Assembly (NCBI GenBank): GCA_911728455.2
Contig: OU452229.1
Span: forward strand, 14,852,076 to 14,916,075
From: Marthasterias glacialis
Lineage: Eukaryota; Echinodermata; Asteroidea; Forcipulatida; Asteriidae
DNA: 64,000 bases
Direction of reading: 5' to 3'
Both the position numbers and the translations under genes were made by a program. Numbering within the stretch: position 1 is the first letter of the stretch; every line of letters begins with the position of its first letter. Shown one piece after another: positions 50,201 through 60,129 of the stretch. The notes under the pieces were generated by a model that searched no databases, was not told the DNA's origin, and worked only from the letters and a program-made list of their open reading frames with translations.

Positions 50201-51020
50201 TCTCGCCAAATCTAGGCTCTATGTGTTCTTTCAACTCTCATCGAGCGTTGCACGGGTCCAGAAAATCCACTCCGCAAACTAAAAGTTGTTAAAAAGTGAT
50301 AAATTCTCACCGTAATTCAGATCCCATTCAAACAGTATTGCAACAAATATGGCGACCGGAGTTGCAAAATTAACTGGTATGCTGCAATGCGGTGCGCTGG
50401 TCCTACGAGCTGGTTCCGCGTACCAGTTAATTTTGCAACTCCGGTCGCCATATTTGTTGCAATACTGTTTGAATGGGATCTGAGTTACGGTGAGAATTTA
50501 TCACTTTTTAACAACTTTTAGTTTGCGGAGTGGATTTTCTGGACCCGTGCAACGCTCGATGAGAGTTGAAAGAACACATAGAGCCTAGTTTTGGCGAGAT
50601 TTGATTTCAAAAAAGAACTGTAGCCATGTAAACGTGAAGGGCAGAAAGTTTCGAATAGGATTTTGTACATGTCACTCTATGAGGTTCGTGGAGACGATAG
50701 CGGAACGAACCCCATAGTTCTAGGAGTAACCAGAACCAGAACCAGAACACAAACACTAAACAGTAACACAAAAAGTAGTACGCACACGTGTAAACACCCA
50801 ATTTCACACCGCATATAGTACTAGTACTACTAGTTTTAGTAGTCAAAACTAATTGATTTCATTGGAAAAAGTCAATATAAAATCACATAAAACTAATCTT
50901 TGATTCCATATATCAAGGTAAAAATGTTTCAACTGCCCACACCTCTTCATGTTTCGTAATATACCGAGGCTACAACCAGGAGTCTCACTTACCGGGAATG
51001 CACACCGTGGGGGCTGCCAT
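41257..51020 (-). CDS. EXOSC1: Exosome complex component CSL4 (EXOSC1), six coding exons, complete
   Basis: Cap subunit of the RNA exosome, acting in nuclear and cytoplasmic 3'-5' RNA decay and processing. Exons on the minus strand, in order: 51020-50993, 48593-48478, 48217-48143, 46551-46378, 44520-44439, 41375-41257. They total 594 nt, giving 197 aa plus stop; human EXOSC1 is 195 aa. All introns are GT-AG. Junction phases agree: 1, 0, 0, 0, 1. The N-terminal domain carries CIPGQRLG and FTREGYIYSSLAGFL (residues about 7-40). The S1-type RNA-binding region covers about residues 65-150 and includes SFRGMIRKEDIRATEKDK, YKSFRPGDVVLA and AENELGVVLAQSEAG. The C-terminal domain has SWCEMVCPKSQAKEYRKVA. 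These stretches closely match vertebrate EXOSC1 as I remember it. The start ATG at 51020 gives MAAPTVCIPG, matching the family start. The intron 4 donor (ATT|GTATCC) is weak. I did not fix the UTRs or poly(A) site. Confidence 0.96.
41567..41760. mobile_element. GGGCCCAATTTCATAG MITE, uninterrupted copy in EXOSC1 intron 5
   Basis: Left end GGGTCAAATTTCATAGAGG, right end CTCTATGAAATTGGGCC. The body contains TTACCAGCCGAAAT and TGCTCAGCAGATG. About 194 bp. It gives the expected structure of the broken copy at 6509-7012. Confidence 0.8.
41878..42497 (+). pseudogene. LINE reverse-transcriptase C-terminal remnant
   Basis: Four in-order pieces in shifting frames match the C-terminal part of endonuclease/reverse-transcriptase proteins of non-LTR retrotransposons. 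About 41900-41992: DDFQYLGAWVDETEKDIEVR, then a stop. About 42041-42130: LKVRVFRATVESVIMNGAES. About 42224-42360: LPKITDTLKERW and LLLWEPSQGKRG. 42358-42497: PRYSYVDQLRDDTGLEKE and KKEWRSLV, then a stop. At least three frameshifts or stops show it is dead. It lies in EXOSC1 intron 5, antisense to the gene. Confidence 0.85.
42498..43727. other. EXOSC1 intron 5, mixed decayed sequence
   Basis: Some short frames (43278-43463 plus, and its minus complement) look slightly protein-like but are unassigned. Parts of 42590-43200 could be older retroelement debris. Confidence 0.35.
43728..44158 (+). repeat. G-rich minisatellite in EXOSC1 intron 5
   Basis: Irregular units of about 12 bp of the type GGGGAAATCTGG, with runs of 3-6 G on the plus strand throughout. 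The plus strand is the template strand for EXOSC1, so the transcript would be C-rich. Confidence 0.85.
45500..45690. repeat. GTCCTCGG dispersed repeat
   Basis: GGGTCCTCGGATGCCATTTG, GTGTACAAAACCAATGGAG, and GATGTCCTCGGACATAATGG match 35560-35672 in order. Lies in EXOSC1 intron 4. Confidence 0.65.
47738..48075. repeat. Tandem triplication in EXOSC1 intron 3
   Basis: Three units of about 122, 84 and 130 bp share GCTGTAAATTAAA, TTACACAGTAA, CACAAAAGTACAAATCA and CACACCTGTTACAAGT. The middle unit lacks about 40 bp. It ends about 70 bp from the exon 3 donor. Confidence 0.85.
49071..49180 (+). repeat. Dispersed-element copy related to the 47-bp minisatellite
   Basis: GATTGGTACTGGTATGAAAT preceded by TTTGACAGTATTTC. 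It matches the minisatellite unit and the reverse copies near 3000 and 53365. Lies in EXOSC1 intron 1. Confidence 0.7.
49648..49793. repeat. Imperfect fold-back in EXOSC1 intron 1
   Basis: CCTAGACCCAGTAACTGGG...AATTTTGACTTTGAC (49648-49703) is inverted at 49714-49793, where extra AT/CTACTAGTAC sequence is inserted in the arm. Confidence 0.8.
50055..50745. repeat. Large near-perfect palindrome in EXOSC1 intron 1
   Basis: Arms 50055-50379 and 50421-50745, each 325 bp, differ at only a few positions. The loop is 41 bp (50380-50420). Near each outer end the arm also carries its own hairpin, CTATGAGGTTCGT...ACGAACCTCATAG. The right end is about 250 bp from exon 1 (50993). Confidence 0.95.
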
Positions 51021-51053
51021 TTTGTTTATTCAAGTATAACACAAGGGGGCGCC

Positions 51054-53100
51054 CTTTATCAGCTTCAAAAATAATAAAATGGTGGAAAAAACTTTAATGA
51101 CTGGTCATGGTTTTTATACAAAGTTTTGCATAATACTAACTAACATTCCGATTACATTGTTTTTATTCTCAAAATATTTACGAACGGCCAATTAATCGGG
51201 AGTTATAAGTTCATGGCCGGTGTGGAAGGAGATTCTGTCCGGCAGAAGATTCTGTCCGAAATTGTGTACTAACTCCTTCCGATAGCGCCCTCTTTTGAAT
51301 AAACTCCTCAGGCCCACGTTAATTTACCGTATGGTGGACACATTACCTGGAGGACAGAATACCCTTTGACACCGGCGCCACTCCAGAGAAAGTAAGGATA
51401 TGGGACCAGGGGTGCAAGAAAGGGCAATCGAGGTCAGGATCGAATGTTTAAGAAAAAACTTCAAAAGAATTATGTTAAAGAATAGAATTCTGTATGTCTC
51501 TCAGCGAAATGAGAGGTGCAGCAATAATCGTGGTCCGTATCATTTATAATGTTGGCCAAAGCATCTGCCTTGGTAGGCCTAATAGGGCCTAAAAATTGTC
51601 CACAAGGAGAATCCAATTAGAAGACAAAAAGTGACAATGATACAAGCACGTGCCATTCAGTTCCAATTACGCATTGGCAAACAAAATAGTTTTCACTTTT
51701 GATTAAGTCTCAAGCGAGCGTTTGTCTTTTCGCCATCTGGGTAATGTTGTGAAATTAAAATGTCAATTATGTATCAGCCAGAGCGACATCACTCTCTCGA
51801 AAAGTTGTCCTAATAAGCGCGTATCAGTTCTTGAGAAAGGTCATCAGTTTGGTAGCATGAAATGTGACGTGACATTCGGCGGAGACCTACCAGGTAATTT
51901 TCTTCTTTTTTTTAAAGTATAGTTCTGAACAATAACTATTGCCGTTTATTTCACCGAACAATGGATTTACCAATAAAAGTTATGCTGCCACCAAGCGTCT
52001 CATAAAGCCCCATTCACTTGGACAAAACCGCCAGGTTGTGGTGGTGGGGGAGATATAAATGCATTTAAAAGGGTGGGGGGTTGTACAAGTAGAACGAAAC
52101 GAAACGAGACAAAATAACAGTAATGGCTACCTCGTTGGATTCTATAAAAAAATAATAGTAATAAAATGTAATGCTGCGACAAGATTAAATTTACTAAAAC
52201 AAAAGATGTTGAACGCGATATTCGGACATTAATTCAAATCAAACTAAGTCACAAAAGAAGTTATGTACTTGTGCAAATCAAGGCGCTTTAATCCAAAATT
52301 ACACAAGCTACTTATACAATCTTTCGCTCTGATAATGTGCTTGTCATGGATTATCAGTTGAAATTCCACCAGCCAAAAACCAAAAGTTTTTCCCCGTTTC
52401 ATACAATATCGCTCAATTAGATTCAAGTCTATCACTATTTTCCTTTCCATTCCATGCAGTGAAAACCAATTTGAATTAATTTGATTACGATTCGGAGTAA
52501 TAACATATCCAGCACGTGAAATGAAAACATAAATTGGTTTGGTGGCTCGATAGGTCTCAATTATTTTTCTATGGGGAAAAACACAACTTAATCAGATGGT
52601 GCTCACATAAAATGGCTGATGATGTGAGTGCCTTTATAATAAAAACCAGAGACTTATTACACGCTTGCAAAATAGTAACCCAAAATAGTAAACTGTACAA
52701 CAAAATCATAATTACACAAGTATTTTAAAAAACTGCTAATTTATTAATTTATATATTCTTTTGATTTACAATTTTTTCCAAGAACCAGTTTTTTTTATAC
52801 GCTGAGTCCAGGATTCGACCAAACCCTTTATAACGGTGTTTTGATATTAAATATACGAAGGACTGCACAAATAATTAGTTTGAGTTACTGTACAAATCAA
52901 TTGTCTTAGGGTGACGAAGTTTTCATTTACAAATGCTTTTGTGATAACAACATTATTTTAACAATGTGATTAAGATAATCTTCAATTTAAAAAGGTCCAA
53001 GTACTCGCTTTAAATACGAAAGTACTTGAAATAGAAAAAAAACAATCCAAAATATTCATGTGCGGTTTTTTTTTTTATATTTAATTGTTCATTTATTTAC
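51054..53100. other. Upstream side of EXOSC1; no confirmed gene
   Basis: A CTCF-like AACACAAGGGGGCGCC lies at 51038-51053, just before the EXOSC1 start. Apart from the possible exon at 51782 I see nothing gene-like. Confidence 0.4.
51782..51893 (+). CDS. Possible internal exon, 112 nt
   Basis: The exon is bounded by TATCAGCCAG on the left and CCAG|GTAATTTT on the right. It is open throughout (37 codons plus 1 nt) and reads SDITLSKSCPNKRVSVLEKG, ending KCDVTFGGDLP. Residue use looks protein-like and somewhat like an extracellular beta-sandwich strand, but I recognise no family. It lies about 760 bp from the EXOSC1 start on the opposite strand. A chance ORF is a real alternative. Confidence 0.2.
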
Positions 53101-53126
53101 TTGTTTATTATTTTTTTAGGGGGTGT

Positions 53127-53242
53127 TTGTTTTTGTTTATTTGTTTGTTTGTTTGTTTGTTTGTTTGTTGGTTTGTATGTCTGTCTGTCTGTTTGTTTGT
53201 CTGTCTGTTTGTTTGTTTGTCTGTCTGTTTGTTTGTTTGACA
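53127..53242 (+). repeat. (TTTG)n/(TCTG)n microsatellite
   Basis: Alternating blocks of GTTT and GTCT repeats. Confidence 0.95.
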
Positions 53243-53344
53243 TGATATGGCCTAATCTTGTTGTGTCCCAACAGGTACAGGATTGGCTTTTATCAAGAAA
53301 AAAAAATAAATACAAGTTCCTATCTGAAAAACTGACTGATTGTC

Positions 53345-53490
53345 AAATTCATATTAAACCAGTACCAACCTTCTAGAGAAATATCATCAGAAATACTGTC
53401 AAAGTCAAGAAAATACCAGAAGATTACCCCAAAAAAACGTTGCTTAATTTCGATTGCCGCAATCAAAATAAGCCTGATATTATGAACCGT
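53345..53490 (-). repeat. Dispersed-element copy (minus)
   Basis: AAACCAGTACCAACCTTCTA then GTCAAAGTCAAGAAAAT and GATTGCCGCAATCAAAATAA. The same order is seen at 2985-3120 and, in the opposite sense, at 49020-49095. Confidence 0.7.
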
Positions 53491-54047
53491 TTGTCGTTGG
53501 TTTCACTCAAACGTGCCCATCAAATCTGCTAACATTTTCACGGGTTATTTGTATCTTTGATTGTTAAAAAACTAGAATGGAAATTAATTAACTATAGTCC
53601 TAACAGAAAATAAAAAGTAACGTTTTCTTTTATTATCAAATTTAGCGTCGTATTTTCTGATTATCTCGCATCATTACAGTGAACGTGCTTAAATCATTTC
53701 CTGTCATTTAAACTGACATCAGCCTGCATTATAACGATTCACATTTGTTATATGCGTCATTGATTGAAATTGACATCAATACAAATCAAACACTTGACAG
53801 ATAATTTGAATGGAATAAGAGACTGTACCGTTTTATCTGATTGGGATATATCTTTACAGTGACAGTGGGGTGGGTATACAAGCGGGCTTCACATCAACCC
53901 AAAACCCAAGATGCAAAGATGTGCGTGATGCCAATATCACAGAGTAAACCTTCGCTCAACGGCCGTCCCATCAGAGGATGATGGATGGATCGACTCTCAA
54001 GCCTCACGGATGGGTTAATAACCAAGAAATGTTCCCCGACCGCGATC

Positions 54048-54743
54048 TCAAGAGGCCCCTTTTGACTCCTTCCGCTTTCGCATTTCCTGTGACGAGCACT
54101 GCCTAGCAGGCCAGGTAAATGAAAGTATATGGACGGGGGGAACCGGAGCGAGCAAGCCATCCTCAGAAGAAGTAGCCGTTGGCTCCACGCCCAGGTCCCT
54201 GTCTATATTCACACAGATTAAAGTAGCGTTGATATTACCACGAGGAGTTCTTCGTACTTGACGCATTGAGTATCGTTGATTTAAAGTGCTGTTCGTAACT
54301 TTCCCGATAACTGGGTACTCTCTTGTAAAACCCACAGTATTTTCAGGCATGCAATATAATGTATAGGGAAAAAACGTAATACTTATTTTAAAAAGACAAT
54401 AACAAAAAAGGCAACGTCTGTGCGAGCTGTACTGCCTTATACCAAGACAAACTGAAGGAGAATTGTTTTTTTTTGTAACATCAGTTTTTATCTGTGTTAA
54501 TCGATTCAATCGATTCAATCGGCTTTTGGACCCGTAAAGAAAAAAGAACAAAAACACAACAAAAAACAAACACACAAACAAAAACAAAGACAAGGTCGCA
54601 TTCTGCTTTGCAGCAAGAGCTACAAAAAAATAAGAGCTTATTAGTACCGCTCCATGTGATTCTTGATTGATGTATTTATCATGTTGGGCCGGGTTGCAAT
54701 TTCGTTCAAAGCAAAAAAATATTGCTTTTTTTAGCAGAAACAA
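54048..54743 (-). CDS. Unassigned 231-codon ORF, possibly containing a real exon
   Basis: This is by far the longest non-repetitive open frame in the window. The first third (54743-54500) includes a low-complexity hydrophobic run from a CAAAA-rich tract. The second half (about 54360-54048) is less biased and includes TREYPVIGKVTNS, MRQVRRTPRGNINATLI and GLLAPVPPVHI. A second minus frame, 54160-53894, overlaps its end and reads PLEIAVGEHFLVINPSVR. Part of the plus strand is also open. No family is recognised and no splice partner was established. It could be an exon, a decayed transposon or chance. Confidence 0.2.
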   Translation of the reverse strand: MFLLKKAIFFCFERNCNPAQHDKYINQESHGAVLISSYFFVALAAKQNATLSLFLFVCLFFVVFLFFFLYGSKSRLNRLNRLTQIKTDVTKKNNSPSVCLGIRQYSSHRRCLFCYCLFKISITFFPYTLYCMPENTVGFTREYPVIGKVTNSTLNQRYSMRQVRRTPRGNINATLICVNIDRDLGVEPTATSSEDGLLAPVPPVHILSFTWPARQCSSQEMRKRKESKGAS

Positions 54744-55179
54744 GTGGGGAACCAGTCCAAACAGTACAGAACCTAGTACATTGGATGGTAACCGTTTTGG
54801 GTAAGCAAATTGGACTGTGCTTAGCCCCCCCCCCCCCCCCCCCCGCTTTGCCGGCTGTTCGTGGGATTTTAGTTTATTTTTACTGCCTTTGTGATTCTAT
54901 TGTGCAATGCTTTATATTTTTTTTACGTTTATCTTCTTTGTATCTACTTTGAAGTAAATTATAAAGTTTGTAAAATACATTCTTAATGATCAGCAGTGCT
55001 GAATGGCTTCCTCTATAAAAATGTATTTAACTAAACAATTAAATTATGTTACTTAACGGAGGCAGGGCAATAAACGAAACTATGCAGCTGTAAATTTTTA
55101 ATCTAATGTGAAATTCTAATAAAAAATGTCTGTGTGTATAATATGTTTGTTTGTGTCAGCTGCATGGATAACGAATTCA

Positions 55180-55670
55180 GTTTATTGGTTAAACATTTTA
55201 ATCATTAGTTGGCATCAATTTGGGGAGAAGTCCAACAAATGGTTTATCTATTTCACCATTTATTGGACTATTGGTCAATTTATGTTTACAATCTTAACCA
55301 TTAGTTGGCAAGAAATAAATAAGTGTACTTTAAATTGCTTAATCATTCTCACCATTTGTTGGATAACATAAAACATTGACCAACTATTGTTTACAACAAT
55401 TCCCCAACGCTTGGCCAAGTAAACTTCCCCAATTTCCCAACTTTTACACCAAAACTTATTACCCAACAACTGGTTGGAAAAAAAAATAACCAAGACCAAG
55501 TTGATTAAGATTTTGCCTAACAGTGTAGCAATGTTATTAGACCTAGAAGTTGGTCAAAATATTTACCCAACTTTGTTGGGTACAATTTTGACCAACAGAT
55601 GGACCAGATCGTATTAGACCTAACGTTGGTCAAAATGTTGGTCAAAAAGTAGCCAATATTTTTTGCAGTG
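55180..55670. mobile_element. Partial MITE with TTGGTCAA-type internal words
   Basis: The right end TTTTTTGCAGTG (55659-55670) is the complement of CACTGCAAAAAA. The interior holds many TTAGTTGGCA, ACCAACT and TTGGTCAAAAT words in both orientations. I could not identify the left end. Confidence 0.55.
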
Positions 55671-55692
55671 TAAGTCGACATCGGCGTTTCAG

Positions 55693-55804
55693 TGTAAAGT
55701 CGACTCGACAAGATCTTCTCATGTTTATAAGTCGTATGGCACTCACGGAGCTCCGTACATAACCTTTTCCAAGGCGTGTTTCATTGACGATCCATCCTCC
55801 GCAG
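55693..55804 (+). CDS. Possible internal exon, 112 nt
   Basis: An acceptor-like GGCGTTTCAG ends at 55692 and a good donor CCGCAG|GTAAGAAA follows 55804. The frame between them is open and reads CKVDSTRSSHVYKSYGTHG, then PYITFSKACFIDDPSSAG. Base composition is richer in G and C than the neighbours. A CACTGCAAAA-type transposon end stops at 55670, only 22 bp upstream. The family is not recognised. It may belong to the same plus-strand gene as the exon at 51782, although the two would not splice directly to each other in phase. Confidence 0.25.
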
Positions 55805-57561
55805 GTAAGAAAACAACTTCACTGTATCAATTTGATATCGTATCTGAAACACGATATTCAAGTAGGTCATTGAAGTGTCTACTTGAGAGCGACTAATCAA
55901 AGTAGTTGAAATCCACAGACTTCTTGTCTCACTACCAGTGTTTGAGATAGTGTCGTGCATGTCAAAGTAAACCATTCCTACCGCGGTTAAAATGTCGCGC
56001 TAACACTGGCATTCTTTGCAATGAATCGCGCATAGCAGAAGTCCTGAATGAGGCTTAATTTAATGCATTTAAAAAGGGGAAAGGAACATATTCAAAGACG
56101 TTTTTCGCATTGTTGATCTCTGATACAAAGAGCTTAGCTCGTTGTGAAACTCAGAGTGCATATAAGAGAAAGTTGGGGGCGTCTATTTTTTTATTTCAAG
56201 TTATTTGCTGACCACCGTAGAAACAACACAGGCCTTCAGTGCGATAATTCATTCACATCCTATTTTGAACAATCAACCTATGACAATTCTACCAAAAATA
56301 TATTTATTGGTCACGTTTTAGTTAAAAGAACAACAACGGAAAAAAAAAAAGGATAAGCAAAATGTTTAGCTCCAAATACAGTGCATTGAAGATATATATC
56401 GCCCGATTGTTTGCCAAACTGGTGGTAGAAAATTGATTGAAATATTAGGAAGCTAATTTCCTATTTGAGGAAGCTATAAACTAATATGGAAGAATGAAAG
56501 AAAATACCCGTCAAGGATTAAAAAATTTTAGTTATTAATATATACAATCAGCCATGTGTGAACAATTTACTACACATTTATTGGGACCATTGAGCGTTGC
56601 ATCCGCAAAAGTATTTTTTTATTTTTTTATTTGTTTTATTATTATTACTATTTCTATTTATTATTAAATATTTTTTCATTTTAAAACACCATCATCTGTC
56701 AAAATTGATTCTGAAAAAAACATGTTTGTCTTCTTCGAGCGAATAGACTTTAAGTAATTGACATTACCCATTCATGAAACCACACGAGAAAAACAATAAA
56801 TGTTGTACGCGAAGGATTGGAATGACTTTGAATCTATTATATATTTGCTCAGACAATTTAGTATATCAGTTTATCAACATAACATATATATTTTATGTAC
56901 TAGAGGGTATCGTTTTCACTGAGCTTCTTAGCAAGGATTTCTGTGCTTACATCCCATGGAATCGTGCGCTTTATGTGGCGCCCTAATAAAGCACACAATT
57001 CCACCGTGAATAGTGCCATGTAGTCGGACTCTGATGTTTTATATTCACGCAACTTGCAGTATGTATAATAATACATAGTTCCGGTAACAATAAACTGAAA
57101 TACATATTTCATAATGTATGATATATCATGTCCTGCGATGGTTTGACAAGCTCCTTAACAACGTAATCCAATTACAAATTAATATAATTATGAAAATCAT
57201 CTTATGGCACCAAAGAGGCACGTGGACGGATATACATTGCTGATGGGAACAAGGGGATATAGAGAAGTAGTGGACAGCGTCACCTTTCCCAAAATCCAGT
57301 CGTTACGAAAACCAGGGGATGTACTTAAAGGAATATTACCTCAATAGATTTTTGGGAGAGTAATTCATATCCATCCTCTTGTTTCAATAAACACCATTAT
57401 AACAAACCTGTGTAAAAAATGATCAAATTAAGAGTAAAACAAATCTACGAAAAATTGTTCACGTTTTGACAGGGATTTTGTGTACGATGTTGCGTGTTTA
57501 GTTCGTATTCGGCAATCAAACTAATCAACGTTTGCTTTGAGAGTTTTCAAACAATATCAAC
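55805..57561. other. No gene supported
   Basis: AT-rich. A fragment at 56690-56730 matches 6920-6960 (the insert in the split MITE). Confidence 0.4.
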
Positions 57562-57854
57562 TTAGGCAGTAATTTAGACGGTGATATTTCTCTGTACGAT
57601 TATAAACTTCATAATCTGTGAGATTTCCGGCTGTGTTTTTTGTTTTGTTTTGTTTTATTTTATGCATGTATTTCTATGTTTTATTTATAATAACCAATTC
57701 TGGACATTTAGGCAGTAATTTAGACGGTGATTATTTCTCTGTACGATCATAAACTTCATAATCTGTGAGATTTCCGGCTGTGTTTTTTGTTTTGTTTTGT
57801 TTTATTTTATGCATGTTTTTCTATGTTTTATTTATAATAACCAAATCTGGACAT
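57562..57854 (+). repeat. 146-bp tandem duplication
   Basis: Copy 1 is 57562-57707 and copy 2 is 57708-57854, nearly identical (for example GCAGTAATTTAGACGGTGAT, GAGATTTCCGGCTGTG). Each contains a version of the ATAAACTTCATAATCTGTGA unit related to the 47-bp minisatellite. Confidence 0.95.
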
Positions 57855-58186
57855 TGTCTTTAACTTGATGGATTAAAAACGTTGTGTTGTTTCTTTGTCA
57901 CACAATAGAGACAATTTAAAGGTGTGGTGAAAACAATTTGTTTTAAGGGTGAATTCATTTTCAAACTCTTGTCCAATAAGCATAACATTCAAATTCCATC
58001 AACTTGGGTGGTCACTTTTTCGAGGTTTTGTCGTAGATTTTATTCCAGGAGATGGTTTTGAGCCGATTTATTTATAGGGATATGCACAAAATCCCCCACG
58101 ATCTTGATCCTATTGGAAAACATAATTAAGCTTGCCATACTCATCTAATGAAGCGCTCATGGATAATTAAAATTAGACTAATGATT

Positions 58187-58290
58187 AGTATACTGTTCAA
58201 AACGTCGAGACCGCAACGGCTCTTTTCACAGCCACCACTTCTCCCAAAAGAGATGTACCTCATGGGTTGTACCCGCAAGTTTACTTTTAC
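58187..58290 (+). repeat. Single arm of the fold-back family
   Basis: GTATACTGTTCAAAACGTCG to GTTGTACCCGCAAGTTTACT, matching the right arm at 36285-36391. Confidence 0.75.
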
Positions 58291-58391
58291 TTCTTAGTTG
58301 ATCTAATACACTTTGTTATCAGTGTGTCAACACGTAGACCAATTCAAGTGGCCCTTTTCAGGGACAATCGGTCCGGAACATTGGAAAATCT

Positions 58392-59981
58392 TTGAGGATC
58401 CTACAACTTAATGTATAGAAAGCTTGCTGAAAGCTAAATGCGACTAACTGTCAAGACCAGCCCGAGAGCAAGAAGTTGATGTTATCGCGCTCCAAGGACC
58501 ACACATTTCTGCCCCTTTCCTTTCCTCACGCTGCAAGATCGCTGGGTTTAAACCTGCTGCTGCAGTACACCATTGACACTGCTACCTACATCTGCCACTC
58601 ACTTTGAGTCCAATACTTCTGATATCTTCTTGGCAAGCTTTAAGATTGGCTGCCTGACAGTCAACAACATAATTATACAGACCACAATTCTTGGCCACCT
58701 GCCCTCATAGGCGTATGGGGATTCTTTGGTTAATGGGTGGGGGGGGGGGGGCAGAGGGGTTGATTTGCCCGAAATTTTACACAGATAAAAACACTTTTTT
58801 TTCATCTTGCTTGGCCCGAATTTTCTCTAGTAGTTTGCCCGAATTCTGGGGGGCAACTGCCCCCCCCCCCCCGCCCCCAGCTCGTACGCCTATGCCTGCC
58901 CTACCAGAGTTACCGCATCTTGACATACACGTTTGAGTTTTCAATCGCCACCATCTTTCTAGGGGATACAGCAACAATAACACCACTGGTTAAGAACTGT
59001 ACAATTGGGTATCGCCCAACAACCGTTTCCTCTTCTTCCCACTCAAGCAGATGGGACAAGGATTACAACCCCGGCCTGTTTTGTTTCAATTGATGAATCA
59101 TCACAGACAACGGAAAATACTTGCCCATTTTAACCATAGCAAGCACCGCCCTGCCATTATCCACATCGGATTTGAAGTTCCATTCATCTTCTCCAAGCCT
59201 TCAACCGGTTGGAACTTTCCCAAAGCAGATTGGCTATAGGTTTCGCAAATAAACTATACCACAAGACCAGAGAACTACCATTCCGACAGTAAACCTATAA
59301 GACCAGTAAGACCAGTAAGACTACTGCCTCAAAACACATCCCGAGAGGCTTCAGGCAGACATTCTTCCCATGTTGGCTCCCTGAAACAGAAGCCCTCCTG
59401 ACGGAATATTAAGCTACTGGCAACCCTGATACAGCCACTGATCTCTTGTCTTCTTCAGACCGATTCCGCCGCCAAAGATGGACAGATACAGTGGAAAACA
59501 TAGACTTTAGACATTTCAACCGTATGCCTGGAATCTTCTCCGCCGTCTAGGCAGCAGAGTCCTAACCAACGACTTCAAGGCACTAAAGCAGTATTTCAGG
59601 TCCTGAAAGACTGAGATTAAAGTCATGAAAGCTTTTATTGATAAAAGAGCCAATAATAGCGGCCAACACTGACATGGTAGCTGTTCCAAATGGTTATCTG
59701 ATTGCTGACCACACACCATAGAGCCTCCTGTTTGAATCTGCCCGGGTGACATTGTTCTCACAACCGCATACGAACCCTACACGCAAGGACTGCCCACCAT
59801 AATGCACAAGTGGAAGCTGACTGGATCTCCGGAATGTACCTGATGTGGACAGAAAGACCAAACAGTTGCACACGTGGTGCAGGTCTGCAGGCTGAGGCGA
59901 TTCCAATGAACCCCAGAAGAACTGCATGAAGGCAAAGGCGAAGCTGTCAAGTGGCTTACGGAACTGGACTTCAATTTATAA
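58392..59981 (+). pseudogene. Dead LINE: endonuclease and C-terminal parts, RT core missing
   Basis: Translation in shifting frames gives, in order: RILQLNV and EVDVIALQ (endonuclease start, about 58392-58500), SRCKIAGFKPAAAVHH, WPP then, after a MITE, LPELPHLDIHV, RPAIIHIGFEVPF and WNFPKADW (about 59150-59240), QRWTDTVENIDFRHF (about 59475-59520), and finally HKWKLTGSPEC and GEAVKWLTELDFNL plus stop at 59981. This order matches the endonuclease, linker and C-terminus of jockey/CR1-like non-LTR retrotransposons. Roughly the whole RT domain is absent between about 59590 and 59780. Many stops and frameshifts. Confidence 0.85.
58706..58894. mobile_element. 189-bp MITE, CATAGGCGTA ends, inserted in the LINE
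   Basis: Ends CATAGGCGTATG and CGTACGCCTATG (one mismatch as inverted repeats). The interior has G-runs on the left and C-runs on the right, and TTTGCCCGAA words. The 8-bp duplication CCTGCCCT flanks it at 58698-58705 and 58895-58902. Eight bases suggest a hAT-like element (inference). Confidence 0.93.
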
Positions 59982-60129
59982 CCGGATTTAGATTCATACC
60001 CTTTTCTATTGTGTCATACGAAATAAGAAGCCTTTCGTTTTGGTGGTTCAGGGTTCTCAGACTGACATCTTTTTTTTCGTATCTCATTGACTTTTCTCTG
60101 CTATCTACCCAGAAAGTCACTGAGTATGT

